DNA of 64,000 nucleotides from Pontibacter cellulosilyticus. Lineage in GTDB: Bacteria > Bacteroidota > Bacteroidia > Cytophagales > Hymenobacteraceae. The notes under the pieces were generated by a model, which saw only the letters and a list, made by a program, of their open reading frames with translations, did not search any database and had not been told where the DNA came from. A program made the position numbers and the translations under genes. The stretch is from positions 124,001-188,000 of the forward strand of contig NZ_JACRVF010000001.1 of the NCBI RefSeq assembly GCF_014306105.1, written 5' to 3'. Shown here piece by piece: positions 1 to 9,313 of the stretch; within the stretch, counting starts at the first letter, position 1; every line of letters begins with the position of its first letter.

Positions 1-169
1 CAGGTAGCATTATTTAAATATAGCCCTACAGTATTTGGCTAATCCGTAATGGTTGGAGGCAGATAATCCGAAGGTGCTGCCACAACTAGTTTTACGGAGG
101 TAAGTCTTTAAAGTGCTAATCGGTAAACAGGAACAGCCTGCTTTTGTTCAGTAACTAAAGGTGGCTTAC

Positions 170-751
170 TTAATTATCCAGGCTCCAGAATTGACCATCA
201 GTAGTTTGATAGTATACCAATCCATGATGCTTAGCGTAATAAATCTCCTTTAACCTATTTGTGCCAGAGTGATCTACATTAAAAACAATGCGCAGCACTC
301 TGTCATAAGTCTTATTGTTTAGCGTAAGGTTGTCTACAAACTCAGCTTGGATATTAAAGGCCTGTATCACTTCATCAGAAGCGTTCTTGCCAGTAGTGAG
401 GGATACAAAATCAGTGTTAAAGTCAAGCTGACCTAAATTGGTAATATTAATGGTGTTGTGTTCAGCCATTACAACGAGTCCCAAATCATTTGACTTACCG
501 GAGTAAGTGAGCAGATAATATTCATACTTCCTGTCGCCGTATACGTTGGCCTTGCTGTGCGTATCCTTTTTTACAGTTATAGTTACTTCGTCTTTCTCTC
601 CGGTGTGACTGGTAAACTGAAGTTTTGCTTCTGCTTTGGTCTGCAGCCAAGCTTCGGTATGCTCGGTTATGCGCAGTGTCTCTTTTTCACAGGAGCTTAA
701 TACCAGCAGCATAAAACAGAACAGATAAGTATAAACAAGACCGAATTTCAT
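170..751 (-). CDS. hypothetical lipoprotein
   Basis: Predicted protein of 193 residues. The N-terminus is a short hydrophobic segment ending in LSSC, a lipobox with lipid-attachment Cys21, so it is probably anchored in the outer or cytoplasmic membrane facing the periplasm. The rest is polar and beta-rich in appearance, and I recognise no family. The ATG at 751 is directly followed by a basic Lys and the hydrophobic stretch, which supports this start. The gene stands alone, divergent from the PD40 gene at 978. An AAGTATAA octamer (727-734) lies inside the signal-peptide codons. Function unknown. Confidence 0.7.
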   Translation of the reverse strand: MKFGLVYTYLFCFMLLVLSSCEKETLRITEHTEAWLQTKAEAKLQFTSHTGEKDEVTITVKKDTHSKANVYGDRKYEYYLLTYSGKSNDLGLVVMAEHNTINITNLGQLDFNTDFVSLTTGKNASDEVIQAFNIQAEFVDNLTLNNKTYDRVLRIVFNVDHSGTNRLKEIYYAKHHGLVYYQTTDGQFWSLDN

Positions 752-927
752 AGTATGAAAGGTTTATTGTGTAGATACTATATACGGAGAAAAGGTTGCA
801 TGTGCTGAAGAATTAATATTATTACTATGTGATACTCGAGGTTTATATTACCTCTGGTGTTTTAAGGCTTTGGGCGGTTTAATAATGGTGTTTATAGTAT
901 AACGCAGGCTGACTATCTAATAGGTGA

Positions 928-956
928 TTGCTAAATGCTGATATTGAGTACATTTG
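928..956 (+). promoter_or_regulatory. Bacteroidota-type promoter of the PD40 gene
   Basis: TTG at 928-930 and TACATTTG at 949-956 match the -33 TTG / -7 TAnnTTTG consensus with 18 bp between. Transcription should begin just before the ATG at 978. The TTG inside the -7 box is the apparent start of a longer reading frame and is therefore unlikely to be translated. Confidence 0.6.
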
Positions 957-977
957 CCCACGTCTAAATCTACAACT

Positions 978-1916
978 ATGAAAAAATTATTACTTGGCAC
1001 AGCTGTATGTTGTGTCTTTGGTTTCAGCGCATCTGCACAGCAAAAAAATGCAGCATCAATAGAACTTGTGGGAGAAAAGCTGATCTCTACCCCTGAAAAC
1101 GAGTTTAACCCCGTCTTATCCCGTAACGGCAAAACCATGTACTTTGTAAGAGCACACGAGGGCTTCGAAGACATGAAAATTATGGTTAGCCACCTTAGCA
1201 AAGGACAGTGGTCGGAGCCAGTTGCTGTTTCTTTTTCCGATGACCTTTTCAATGATTCTGATCCGTCACTAAGCCCAGACGGAAAGACGATGTTTTTCAT
1301 AACTAACCGCACAACCGACGGGCAGGTGGGCAAAAAGGATCTGGACATTTGGCAGTCGCAGTTGGTAAATGGTATCTGGGCAACACCTACTCCTGTCTTA
1401 GGAGATAAGGTAAACAGTAAAGGCGATGAACTTGGTCCTGAGCTTCGTGCTGATGAATATTTATACTTTAATTCAGGCCGGAAAAGCGGTGTGGGCAGTT
1501 CAGACATATTCAGAGCAAAGTACCAGGATGGCAGTGCAAGCCAAATGGAGCTGGCGCCGGAGGAGGTAAACACAACGGCATTTGAAGGAGACATTACTTT
1601 CTCTACAGATGGAAAGTACATGGCTTGGGCTGCATGGGAAAGAGATGGTGTGTTGGGAGAGGGCGACATCTATATCTGCTATAAATTGAAAGATAATACT
1701 TGGTCAAAACCTGTTAACCTCGGAGCCTCCCTTAATAGCTCCGCTTTCGATTTTACACCTCATTTTTCTGCTGATGGGCGCTACCTATACTTTGCCAGCT
1801 TTAGAAAAGATGCTCCAGTTAATGCTTCCGCTGAAGTACAGAACGGACAGTCAAATATTTACAGAATAAGCATGAAAGAAGTAAACCGTTTGCTAAAAAA
1901 GAAGACGCTGCTGTAG
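978..1916 (+). CDS. PD40 / TolB-like beta-propeller protein
   Basis: Protein of 312 residues starting MKKLLLGTAVCCVFGFSASA, a signal peptide. The mature part carries repeated PD40 blades of the form F.PVLSRNGKTMYFV, SLSPDGKTMFFIT, TFSTDGKYMAWA and HFSADGRYLYFAS, as in TolB and the propeller of OmpA-type PD40 proteins. It probably acts in the periplasm or at the outer membrane as a binding scaffold; no catalytic domain follows the propeller. The frame is open upstream to a TTG at 954, but that codon lies in the promoter -7 box, so the ATG at 978 is chosen. It ends LLKKKTLL. Monocistronic by position. Confidence 0.8.
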   Translation: MKKLLLGTAVCCVFGFSASAQQKNAASIELVGEKLISTPENEFNPVLSRNGKTMYFVRAHEGFEDMKIMVSHLSKGQWSEPVAVSFSDDLFNDSDPSLSPDGKTMFFITNRTTDGQVGKKDLDIWQSQLVNGIWATPTPVLGDKVNSKGDELGPELRADEYLYFNSGRKSGVGSSDIFRAKYQDGSASQMELAPEEVNTTAFEGDITFSTDGKYMAWAAWERDGVLGEGDIYICYKLKDNTWSKPVNLGASLNSSAFDFTPHFSADGRYLYFASFRKDAPVNASAEVQNGQSNIYRISMKEVNRLLKKKTLL

Positions 1917-2096
1917 TCACTATTTAATCAACTTCTACCGTAATGTCGCGTTAGCTTTCCTCTTTGTACAGATGCAGACAATTTGGCGTAAAGTATGGCT
2001 TTGGCTTTTTGTTTGAAGAGTGCTTAGCTTTACAAGTAGCAATTGCAGCCCAAACGCAGCAGCTGCGTATGTTTAACCTGACCAAGTATAAAACTG

Positions 2097-2639
2097 ATGA
2101 CTAAAATAAGATCTACCACCGTTTGCGGTATCTTCCACAACGGCGAAGTAGCACTAGGTGCCGACGGACAGGCAACCATGGACAAGCACATCGCCAAAAG
2201 CAATGTAAAGAAGATCCGTAAACTACTCGATGGCAAAATTGTAACTGGTTTTGCCGGATCAACTGCCGATGCCTTTACGTTGCTGGAGCGTTTCGAAGAA
2301 AAACTGAATGCCTACCAGAGCAACATGAAACGCGCGGCTATTGAGCTGGCCAAAGACTGGCGCAAAGACCAGTACCTGCGCAAGCTGGAAGCGATGATGG
2401 TGGTAGCCAACAAAGATGAACTTCTAATCATATCAGGAACTGGCGACGTGCTGGAGCCGGACAACCAGATTGCTGCTATTGGCTCTGGAAGTATGTATGC
2501 GCATGCTGCCGCTTTGGCACTTAAAAAGCATGCTCCTCATTTGTCTGCCGAAGAAATGGTGCGTGAGGCCCTGAACATCGCAGCCGATATCTGTATTTAT
2601 ACCAACCATAACCTGATCATCGAAACGCCAGCTAAGTAG
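2097..2639 (+). CDS. hslV: ATP-dependent protease subunit HslV
   Basis: Proteasome-like peptidase subunit of the HslUV (ClpYQ) cytoplasmic protease. The 180-residue length is normal. The N-terminus MTKIRSTTVCG places the nucleophilic threonine at residue 7 after removal of a six-residue propeptide, compared with Thr2 in E. coli. Family blocks are clear: GADGQATMD, KSNVKKIRKL, GFAGSTADAFTLLE, AIELAKDWR, ISGTGDVLEP and AIGSGS-YA. The usual GDGQ is GADGQ here. The partner ATPase HslU is not adjacent; the next gene is a deoxyhypusine-synthase-like enzyme. An AAGTATAA octamer ends 5 bp before the start codon. Confidence 0.95.
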   Translation: MTKIRSTTVCGIFHNGEVALGADGQATMDKHIAKSNVKKIRKLLDGKIVTGFAGSTADAFTLLERFEEKLNAYQSNMKRAAIELAKDWRKDQYLRKLEAMMVVANKDELLIISGTGDVLEPDNQIAAIGSGSMYAHAAALALKKHAPHLSAEEMVREALNIAADICIYTNHNLIIETPAK

Positions 2640-2788
2640 GCGTTGCTCATTATTCGTTTAGAAATTGTTAATCAGAGTCGATTAAATGTTTTAGGCTGTG
2701 GACCCACTGGTAAGGGTTTTTACTTATTGCATTTAACCTTATGTAGTCGAACAACGAATAAACGATAATCGAATAACGAAATATGTCT

Positions 2789-2796
2789 TACCTTTG
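2789..2796 (+). promoter_or_regulatory. -7 element TACCTTTG
   Basis: TACCTTTG matches TAnnTTTG and lies 48 bp before the ATG at 2845. No clear TTG is seen at -33. The element overlaps the TTG that would give the longest reading frame, arguing for the downstream ATG. Confidence 0.45.
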
Positions 2797-2844
2797 CCGC
2801 CTCCTACTGCTATGTGTGGCAGTACTGGCTTAAAGCTAATTAGA

Positions 2845-3816
2845 ATGGAAGTATCAAAATTCTTAAAGAAACACTACAAGCACTTTAATGCCGCATCTTT
2901 AATTGATGCCGCCGAAGGATACAAAACACACCTGAATAACGGGGGTAAAATGCTGGTAACGCTGGCTGGTGCCATGTCTACTGCAGAGATGGGAATTATA
3001 CTTGCCGAAATGATTCGCCAGGATAAGATCCACGCCATTTCGTGTACAGGTGCTAACCTGGAAGAGGACATCTTTAACCTGGTAGCGCACGACTTTTATG
3101 AGCGTGTGCCACACTACCGTGAGCTTTCTGCTGCCGACGAAGAAGAGCTTCTTAGCCGCCATCTGAACCGCGTTACCGACACTTGTATTCCGGAAGAAGA
3201 GGCGATGCGCCGCCTGGAGCACACAGTATTAAAATACTGGGTAAAGGCTGATGAGGCTGGTGAATCATACTTCCCGCACGAATTTTTCTACCAGATCCTA
3301 TTAAGCGGTGACCTGGAACAGTATTACCAGATCGATCCTAAGAACAGCTGGATGCTGGAAGCTGCTAAAAAGAACCTTCCGATTATCTGTCCAGGCTGGG
3401 AAGACTCAACATTGGGTAACATCTATGCAGGCCACGTGATCAGCGGCGACGTGAAGAATGTACATACTGTAAAAACCGGTATCCAGTACATGATGGAGCT
3501 GGCCGAATGGTATACACAAACGGCTAAAGAGGAGTCTACGATTGGCTTCTTCCAAATTGGTGGTGGTATTGCCGGCGACTTCCCGATTTGCGTAGTACCT
3601 ATGCTGCACCAGGACCTGCAGCGTGACGGTGTTCCGCTTTGGGGATACTTTGCCCAGATATCTGACTCAACTACCAGCTACGGCTCTTACTCTGGTGCTG
3701 TGCCAAACGAGAAAATTACCTGGGGTAAGCTTGGTAAAGATACTCCAAAGTATATGATCGAGTCGGATGCGACTATTGTGGCGCCACTTATCTTTGCTCT
3801 TGTGCTGGATATGTAA
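2845..3816 (+). CDS. deoxyhypusine synthase-like protein
   Basis: Protein of 323 residues from the ATG at 2845 (MEVSKFLKKHYKHFNAA). It belongs to the deoxyhypusine/homospermidine synthase family: NAD-binding block SCTGANLEED near residue 70-80, and near the C-terminus GSYSGAVPNEKITWGK, in which Lys295 corresponds to the catalytic lysine that forms the enzyme-imine intermediate with the butylamine group of spermidine. Bacteria have no hypusinated eIF5A, so a polyamine reaction such as homospermidine formation is a likely role; that is inference from the family. Cytosolic. It is followed by a strong terminator and is likely transcribed alone from the TACCTTTG promoter. Confidence 0.85.
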   Translation: MEVSKFLKKHYKHFNAASLIDAAEGYKTHLNNGGKMLVTLAGAMSTAEMGIILAEMIRQDKIHAISCTGANLEEDIFNLVAHDFYERVPHYRELSAADEEELLSRHLNRVTDTCIPEEEAMRRLEHTVLKYWVKADEAGESYFPHEFFYQILLSGDLEQYYQIDPKNSWMLEAAKKNLPIICPGWEDSTLGNIYAGHVISGDVKNVHTVKTGIQYMMELAEWYTQTAKEESTIGFFQIGGGIAGDFPICVVPMLHQDLQRDGVPLWGYFAQISDSTTSYGSYSGAVPNEKITWGKLGKDTPKYMIESDATIVAPLIFALVLDM

Positions 3817-3837
3817 TAACTGCAAAGTATAAAGTAT

Positions 3838-3879
3838 AAATCAAAGGCCCGGTAGCTTATGTTACCGGGCCTTTGATTT
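3838..3879 (+). terminator. rho-independent terminator
   Basis: Perfect 17-bp stem, aaatcaaaggcccggta paired with taccgggcctttgattt, with an 8-nt loop, directly after the deoxyhypusine-synthase-like gene. The downstream arm also supplies TTTG (3872-3875) for the next promoter. Confidence 0.85.
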
Positions 3880-3902
3880 ATATAGACAAATCCATATTTT
3901 TG
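3872..3902 (+). promoter_or_regulatory. promoter of beta-barrel gene, overlapping terminator
   Basis: TTTG at 3872-3875, 19 bp spacer, TATTTTTG at 3895-3902: an excellent match to the Bacteroidota consensus TTTG-N19-TAnnTTTG. The -33 box sits inside the 3' arm of the preceding terminator. The start codon follows at 3927. Confidence 0.7.
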
Positions 3903-3926
3903 ACTCTAAACTCTAACCTTTTTCAT

Positions 3927-5177
3927 ATGAAAGCATGCTTTACCCTTATTCTTACCATTCTTAGTATCACCGTTTTTGCACAGCGTAACCTTGTGCCGGG
4001 CTACTACATCACCAAAAGCGGCGAAAAAGTAGAGGCCCAGGTAAACGACCTGAACTGGGATAGAAACCCAACTTTTGTAGAAGTAATGAAGGACGGTAAA
4101 CTGCAGCGCCTGGGCATGGCCGACATACAAGGCTTTGGCATTTCGTCCGGTGATATGTACGATGTATTTGTAGTTGACGTAGACAAATCGCCTACCAAAC
4201 TAAACGATATTAAACCTAACAGCCAGCCTCTCATAGAGCGCGATACAGTATTCCTGAGAGCTGTGGTAAAGGGTGCTGCCAGCTTGTATTACCTGAAAGA
4301 CGAAAATGCTAAAGAGCACTATTACATCAGAAAAGGGGATGAGCAACCTGCCGAGCTGATCTACAGAATAACAAAGTATGAGAGCAACGGAAAGATGGGC
4401 TATACCAAGCTGCCTATCTATAGAGGTCTGCTCTCCTCTACGCTAACAGACTGTCCGGATGTAACTAACAAATTATCAAAGCTGAATTACAACAGAAAAT
4501 CCCTTTCAGATTTTGTTGAGGCTTATAATCAATGCATAGGCACGAATGGCTTCGTCTACAAATCTTATGATGAAGGAACAAAATGGAATATAGCTGTTAC
4601 AGGAGGTCTAACTTATTCTACACTGAAGTTCTCAGGTTCTGAATCCAGATCTCTTTACAATGGGAAGTATAACGACACAAATTTTACATTGGGTGTTACA
4701 GCACTTGTTACTTTACCTAGAGGTAGAGGTAAATGGGCAATACAAGGGGATTTACTATATAAACCTTTTAAGGCGGAAGATTCTTATTCATACAATAGTA
4801 TTGGATCCATAGTTAGATATACCCATGAGACAGTTAAGTTTGACTTAGGCTATGTTGGATTAAATACATCAGTACGCTATAGATTTTTGGATAGTAAAGT
4901 AAAACCTTACCTAAATGCTGGAATTGCGAATAACCTCCTAATATATGAGTCTAATAGTCAGCAGATAACCTACCAAAGCTTTGAAGATATAGACGAGAAG
5001 AAGCCTCTTGATGAAATGCGAAAGCACGAACAGGCTTTGCTCTTAGGGGTAGGAGTAGAGTTAAAGAAATTAGCTGCAGAGGTTAAACTGGAGAGCGGCA
5101 ATGGCTTTTCGCCCTATGTTGGCCTTAAATCAGCTAGGAATACGGTATCAGTAATACTAAGCTATACTTTAAAATAG
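3927..5177 (+). CDS. outer-membrane beta-barrel domain protein, copy 1
   Basis: Protein of 416 residues from the ATG at 3927. A signal peptide (MKACFTLILTILSITVFAQ) is followed by a domain with the pattern LVPGYYITKSGEKVEAQV and then a C-terminal half built from alternating amphipathic strands, ending in VSVILSYTLK, as expected for a PorT/OmpW-like outer-membrane barrel. The middle contains a TDCPDV....SLSDFVEAYNQC block that is conserved in the copy downstream (5386-6660). Function unknown. Base composition falls towards AT in the second half compared with neighbours. Its own promoter lies at 3872-3902 and a terminator follows at 5203. Confidence 0.75.
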   Translation: MKACFTLILTILSITVFAQRNLVPGYYITKSGEKVEAQVNDLNWDRNPTFVEVMKDGKLQRLGMADIQGFGISSGDMYDVFVVDVDKSPTKLNDIKPNSQPLIERDTVFLRAVVKGAASLYYLKDENAKEHYYIRKGDEQPAELIYRITKYESNGKMGYTKLPIYRGLLSSTLTDCPDVTNKLSKLNYNRKSLSDFVEAYNQCIGTNGFVYKSYDEGTKWNIAVTGGLTYSTLKFSGSESRSLYNGKYNDTNFTLGVTALVTLPRGRGKWAIQGDLLYKPFKAEDSYSYNSIGSIVRYTHETVKFDLGYVGLNTSVRYRFLDSKVKPYLNAGIANNLLIYESNSQQITYQSFEDIDEKKPLDEMRKHEQALLLGVGVELKKLAAEVKLESGNGFSPYVGLKSARNTVSVILSYTLK

Positions 5178-5202
5178 TGTACTAGGTATCACTTTATATT
5201 AC

Positions 5203-5247
5203 AAACAGCAGCGGCTGCTAGGTTTATTCTGGCAGCCGCTGCTGTTT
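5203..5247 (+). terminator. rho-independent terminator
   Basis: 16-bp perfect stem aaacagcagcggctgc / gcagccgctgctgttt with a 13-nt loop, after copy 1 of the barrel gene. Confidence 0.8.
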
Positions 5248-5385
5248 AAAGCGGAAGAACATCAGATGTTGTTTAAACACTGTATTTACTGGATCATTAA
5301 CTCAAGAAAATTAATTCAGGCGCAAAGTATAATACATTAAATTTCTTATATATTTAGAAGATTATTTAACTACAAATCATCTTCT

Positions 5386-6660
5386 ATGAAAGCAGTTTTT
5401 ACTTTTCTGTTTGCTTTGCTTGCGGTGCCTTTACTTGCTCAAAACAACTTTGTTCCGGGGCATTATATTAATCACTAGGGAGAAAGAATTGATGTTTACA
5501 TCAACAACAAAAACTGGGACAAAAACCCTACGAACATTAAGATTAAGACTGATCTTAACAGCGCTGAGATTCAGACACTGACTGTTTCAGATATCAAAAG
5601 CTTTGTTCTATCTACGGGTGATGTTTTTGAATCGCATATTTTACAGGTAGAGCATTCGACTTCTAATTTATCTGAGGTGATGCTGTTTGACAGGGAATTA
5701 GTTGTAACAACCGATACTGTATTTCTGCGTGCGCTTGTAAAGGGTGCTGTCAGCCTGTTCCGGTTACAGTACGAAAAAGGAGAACCGCATTATTTCATAC
5801 AGAAAGGAGACGAAGTACCAGTTGAGCTCATTTACAGAACAACCAGGTTAGAAAACAAGCAGCAGGTTGGCTTCACGAAAGTTCCGGTTTATAAAGGTAT
5901 GCTAACTGTCAAGCTTGCTGACTGTGCTGAGGTGAGCAAAAAAATAAACGGGGTGGAGTTTAGTAAGAATGCCTTAACCCATATAATTCAAGACTACAAT
6001 AAGTGTATTGACGGCAATGAAGGGGAGTACCTTGCAAAAGAGGAGAAATCAGGCTTTGCCCTTGCTGCGATTGGAGGTATCACTTACAATTTCCTCAAAA
6101 TAAAAGGCGATGCAGATGAAACTGTGAATAGCGCAGACCTTAATGAAATAGGGTATACTGCAGGAGCTTCGTTTCAATTTACTTTTCCCCGTAACCATGG
6201 CAGATACTCATTGCTTGCAGAGGTAATGTATAAGCCCTTGAAGATAAAAGGTACCTACAAAGAAGTTAATCCTGCTGATAAGGAAGTTTATGTTTTGACA
6301 ACTGCTAATTATGATATGGATTATGCGGGACTCAATATTCTGGGCAGAGTTATGTTTGGTACTCCTTCTAAAATAAGACCTTATATTAATGCAGGGCTTG
6401 GGAATAACCTAATGCTGGCCAACAACAGTCATCAGTTAAGGGAAGTGCACATTTACTCAAATGTAACCACTTATGAAAATCAGATGAGTAATGTACGCAA
6501 GTTTGAAGAGTCGCTGATACTGGGAGTTGGGGCCGAAAGTAAAAGGTTTGCGTCTGAAATCAGGTATGAAAGAGGTAGCGGGTTTTCACCTGTAGGTGAA
6601 ATAAAGACGATCAGAAATGCAGTAGCTCTTAAACTTAGTTATAATTTATTCCAAGAGTAG
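5386..6660 (+). pseudogene. outer-membrane beta-barrel protein, copy 2, interrupted by an amber stop
   Basis: Reading from the ATG at 5386 gives a signal peptide MKAVFTFLFALLAVPLLAQ, then NNFVPGHYINH, a TAG at codon 31 (5476-5478), then GERIDVYINNKNWDKNPT and an unbroken in-frame sequence to 6660. It aligns throughout with the upstream paralogue (416 residues; 424 here without the stop). The stop falls where copy 1 has Ser in ITKSGEK, so one TCG-to-TAG change would explain it. Translation could restart at the GTG at 5677 to give 327 residues, but that product lacks a signal peptide and could not reach the outer membrane. The rest is undamaged, so the mutation looks recent. Confidence 0.8.
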
Positions 6661-6668
6661 TTTAAGCA

Positions 6669-6704
6669 AAAAGCGGCTGCCAAATTTAACTGGCAGCCGC
6701 TTTT
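6669..6704. terminator. bidirectional terminator
   Basis: 14-bp stem aaaagcggctgcca / tggcagccgctttt with an 8-nt loop and T-rich flanks, placed between the convergent barrel pseudogene and the M1 aminopeptidase. Its core resembles the terminator after copy 1, which fits a segmental duplication. Confidence 0.8.
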
Positions 6705-6715
6705 CGTTTTAGTCT

Positions 6716-9313
6716 TTATTGTTGCTGTTGTAAGAGTTTTTCAGCGCGGTATACATTATCAGCAGCCTGCAAAATTTTACCTCTTAACTTAGGGTTATAC
6801 TTCGGATGCTCCTGCAGGAACTTCCTTATAACTGCCGCTGCTTCCGGCGACTGGTAAGAGCCGAACGTTGCGTTCAACCAGTTAGTCGGGAAAAAGATAT
6901 CGCCGGTTAACTGGATCTCCTCCAACAGCTCTAGGCTTTGCTGCAGGTACTTTTCAGAAGTATGGCTGCGCAGCGGGTGGTGCAGGTAACCAAGTGCCGA
7001 GGCAACCCATGCTTCTTTCTCGCGGTTCTGTTCTTCTTTAAGCGAGGCAAAAAAAGCATCTCTAACTTTCACGTCTGCAGATAGAGCCGGCATCATGAAC
7101 TGCAGTCTTTTCTGACGGTCCGGATTTTTGATGCGCTTTAGTTGCTCATTTAGTATACTATTGCCATCCGGGTACTCCCTCAGGGCCAGCGACAGTGCCA
7201 GCGAAGTATAATCATCCTCCGTTAGTTTTACTCCCTCGGGTGGCTGTTGGGTCTTCCACACCTGGTACAAGCGTTTTGTGGCCTCAGGTGTAAGGGCAAT
7301 GTTCTGGTAGGTTTTAAAAAGCAGCTTTTTGGAGTTCGGGTCTTTGCGTGCGGTAATGTTATCCCATACTTTCTTCTCAAATGCAGGGGCCATTTTTTCT
7401 CTGATTCCCGGCCGGATGAATCTCCAGAAAATATCGCCAGTGTAGCTTGTCAGTAACTTCAGGTTTAGCTCCTCTGGCTCTCTTTCAGATTCTATTAAAG
7501 TGAAAGCCAGTAACAGTTCAGGTGCTACTCCACGGCCACTCAACATACTTTCGTACAGGTTAATGTAAGCAGCGGCACGCATCACAGGGTCTTGTAACCG
7601 CGCAATTGCAGCCAGGTTGTTCTTGTCAACAGGAAACTGCCCGTAGCCCTGACCGGATGAGTTAAAAAGTATAAATTCTGGCTGCTGTTTTCCGATAGCG
7701 TTCTCAACCGTTAGCTGTTTCTGATCCATGTTTATGGTCAGTTCTTCTACCCGGTCTTTGTAAACCAGTGCCACTTCAAAAATCTGCGGCCAGAGCCTGT
7801 CAGATCCGTCTTCGCCCTGCTGTGAGATAGAAAAGGAGGTTATCTTGCCTTTGTCGGTTTTCAGTTCATAGGCAATCTGTGGCCTGCCGGGTTCATTTAC
7901 CCACACCTGGTTCCAGGCCTGCAAATCTACAGGTGTGCGGGCATCCAGTATCTCTATCAGGTTAGGCCAGGTGGCGTTGCTGTTAGCATACTTTTTCAGG
8001 TACTCTCTCAGGCCCTCTTTAAACGCAACTTCCCCCATCAGGCGCTCAAGCTGGCGCATCATGATCGGGGCTTTGTGATAGATGATATGGCCATAAAGAG
8101 AACCGGCATCCTGCAGGTTGTCTAGTTGCTGCCGGATAGGGTTGGCACCTGCTGTGCGGTCTATACTATAAGCTGCAGGGAAATGGTCCAGCAGAAACTT
8201 CAGTTCATAGTTAGCATCAGCCATCGTAACCTGCGAGATCTTATCAGCCATAAAGTTGGCGAACACCTCCTTCATCCACACATCGTTAAACCACTGCATG
8301 GTTACCAGATCGCCAAACCACATATGGGCAGTTTCGTGTGCGATCAGGTTAGAACGCGACACACGCTGATCTTTGGTAGCTCCTTCGTCAAGGAAAAGCG
8401 TAGAGGCTTTGTAATCGATCACTCCCACGTGTTCCATGCCGCCATATTGGAAATCCGGGATGGCTACAAAGTCGAACTTCTTAAAGGGGTAGGGGATCTG
8501 GGTGTAGTCCTCCATAAAACCCAGCGCATCGGCGTGTATTTTAAAGATGGGATCTATACTTAGCTTTAGTTTACTGCTGTCTGTTTCGCGGTGGTAAAAG
8601 TTCATTGGCCTACCCACTTCCTGCCGGCTTATCAGGTCAAAGTCTCCGGCTACAAACGAGAAGAGGTAGGTGCTGATGGTATCGGAATCTTGGAAGCGGT
8701 ATGTTTTCTGTTGATCTTTTGCCACAATGTCTTTAAGCGGGGCATTAGCTACTGCTTTCCACTTCTGCGGAATAGTTAGGGTAAGGGTAAAGGTAGCTTT
8801 CAGGTCGGGCTGGTCGAACACCGGGAATACGGTGCGGGCTCTGTCCGGTACCAGTAAGGTATACAGGTAGTCATCGTTCCGGTTAAGCGATAAGTTGCCG
8901 GCTATAAAATCTATAGCTACTGTATTCTCGCCCTCCTTCAGGTACTTTTTATCAATGATGACGTGCTCATTTTCGAAAGCGACAGGTATAGACTTGTTGT
9001 TTACTTTTATACTTTTCAGGTTGCTGGCCTGCTCCTTAAAATCAAGTTGGAGCGGATGCTGGTTTTTGCTAAGGTTAAAGCTGATTACCTCAGAGGCTGC
9101 GATTGGATCCTCCTTTTTTTCTGGTATGCTAAAGTGCAGGTTATAGTTGATGTTTTGCAGCACCTGTTGACGGTACTGTGCCAATTGCTGCGCTACGCCT
9201 GTTTCCACGGGAAGGGTGTTGGACTGCGTGGCTGTCTGGCTGCAGGACACAGCCGCTAGTAACGCCAGAGAAAAGGCGCCGGTTTTAAGTGCCGAAAAGG
9301 TAAATTGTTTCAT
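6716..9313 (-). CDS. M1 family aminopeptidase, lipoprotein
   Basis: Zinc aminopeptidase of 865 residues that removes N-terminal amino acids from peptides, here probably outside the cytoplasm. The signal sequence ends AVSC with lipid Cys24. The M1 catalytic set is complete: exopeptidase motif GGMEH at 291-295 (GAMEN in the textbook form, with His replacing Asn), zinc site HETAH at 326-330 and the third ligand Glu349 in NDVWMKEVFANF, giving HExxH-18-E. The N-terminal beta domain (DQPDLKATFTLTLTIP) and the long helical C-terminal domain are both present, so it is full length. It is convergent with the barrel pseudogene across a shared terminator. Confidence 0.93.
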   Translation of the reverse strand: MKQFTFSALKTGAFSLALLAAVSCSQTATQSNTLPVETGVAQQLAQYRQQVLQNINYNLHFSIPEKKEDPIAASEVISFNLSKNQHPLQLDFKEQASNLKSIKVNNKSIPVAFENEHVIIDKKYLKEGENTVAIDFIAGNLSLNRNDDYLYTLLVPDRARTVFPVFDQPDLKATFTLTLTIPQKWKAVANAPLKDIVAKDQQKTYRFQDSDTISTYLFSFVAGDFDLISRQEVGRPMNFYHRETDSSKLKLSIDPIFKIHADALGFMEDYTQIPYPFKKFDFVAIPDFQYGGMEHVGVIDYKASTLFLDEGATKDQRVSRSNLIAHETAHMWFGDLVTMQWFNDVWMKEVFANFMADKISQVTMADANYELKFLLDHFPAAYSIDRTAGANPIRQQLDNLQDAGSLYGHIIYHKAPIMMRQLERLMGEVAFKEGLREYLKKYANSNATWPNLIEILDARTPVDLQAWNQVWVNEPGRPQIAYELKTDKGKITSFSISQQGEDGSDRLWPQIFEVALVYKDRVEELTINMDQKQLTVENAIGKQQPEFILFNSSGQGYGQFPVDKNNLAAIARLQDPVMRAAAYINLYESMLSGRGVAPELLLAFTLIESEREPEELNLKLLTSYTGDIFWRFIRPGIREKMAPAFEKKVWDNITARKDPNSKKLLFKTYQNIALTPEATKRLYQVWKTQQPPEGVKLTEDDYTSLALSLALREYPDGNSILNEQLKRIKNPDRQKRLQFMMPALSADVKVRDAFFASLKEEQNREKEAWVASALGYLHHPLRSHTSEKYLQQSLELLEEIQLTGDIFFPTNWLNATFGSYQSPEAAAVIRKFLQEHPKYNPKLRGKILQAADNVYRAEKLLQQQQ

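Noticed and set aside
954..977. Upstream TTG start for the PD40 protein
   Set aside because: The TTG is part of the TACATTTG promoter box, and the signal peptide begins at the ATG at 978.
917..1669. 250-codon frame opposite the PD40 gene
   Set aside because: It is antisense to a protein with clear PD40 repeats and signal peptide, and its translation is rich in Ser and Pro with no family likeness.
2640..2788. CGAATAA/TTATTCG-like repeats after hslV
   Set aside because: Copies are imperfect and short, and the GGG/CCC hairpin there has only a 3-4 bp stem.
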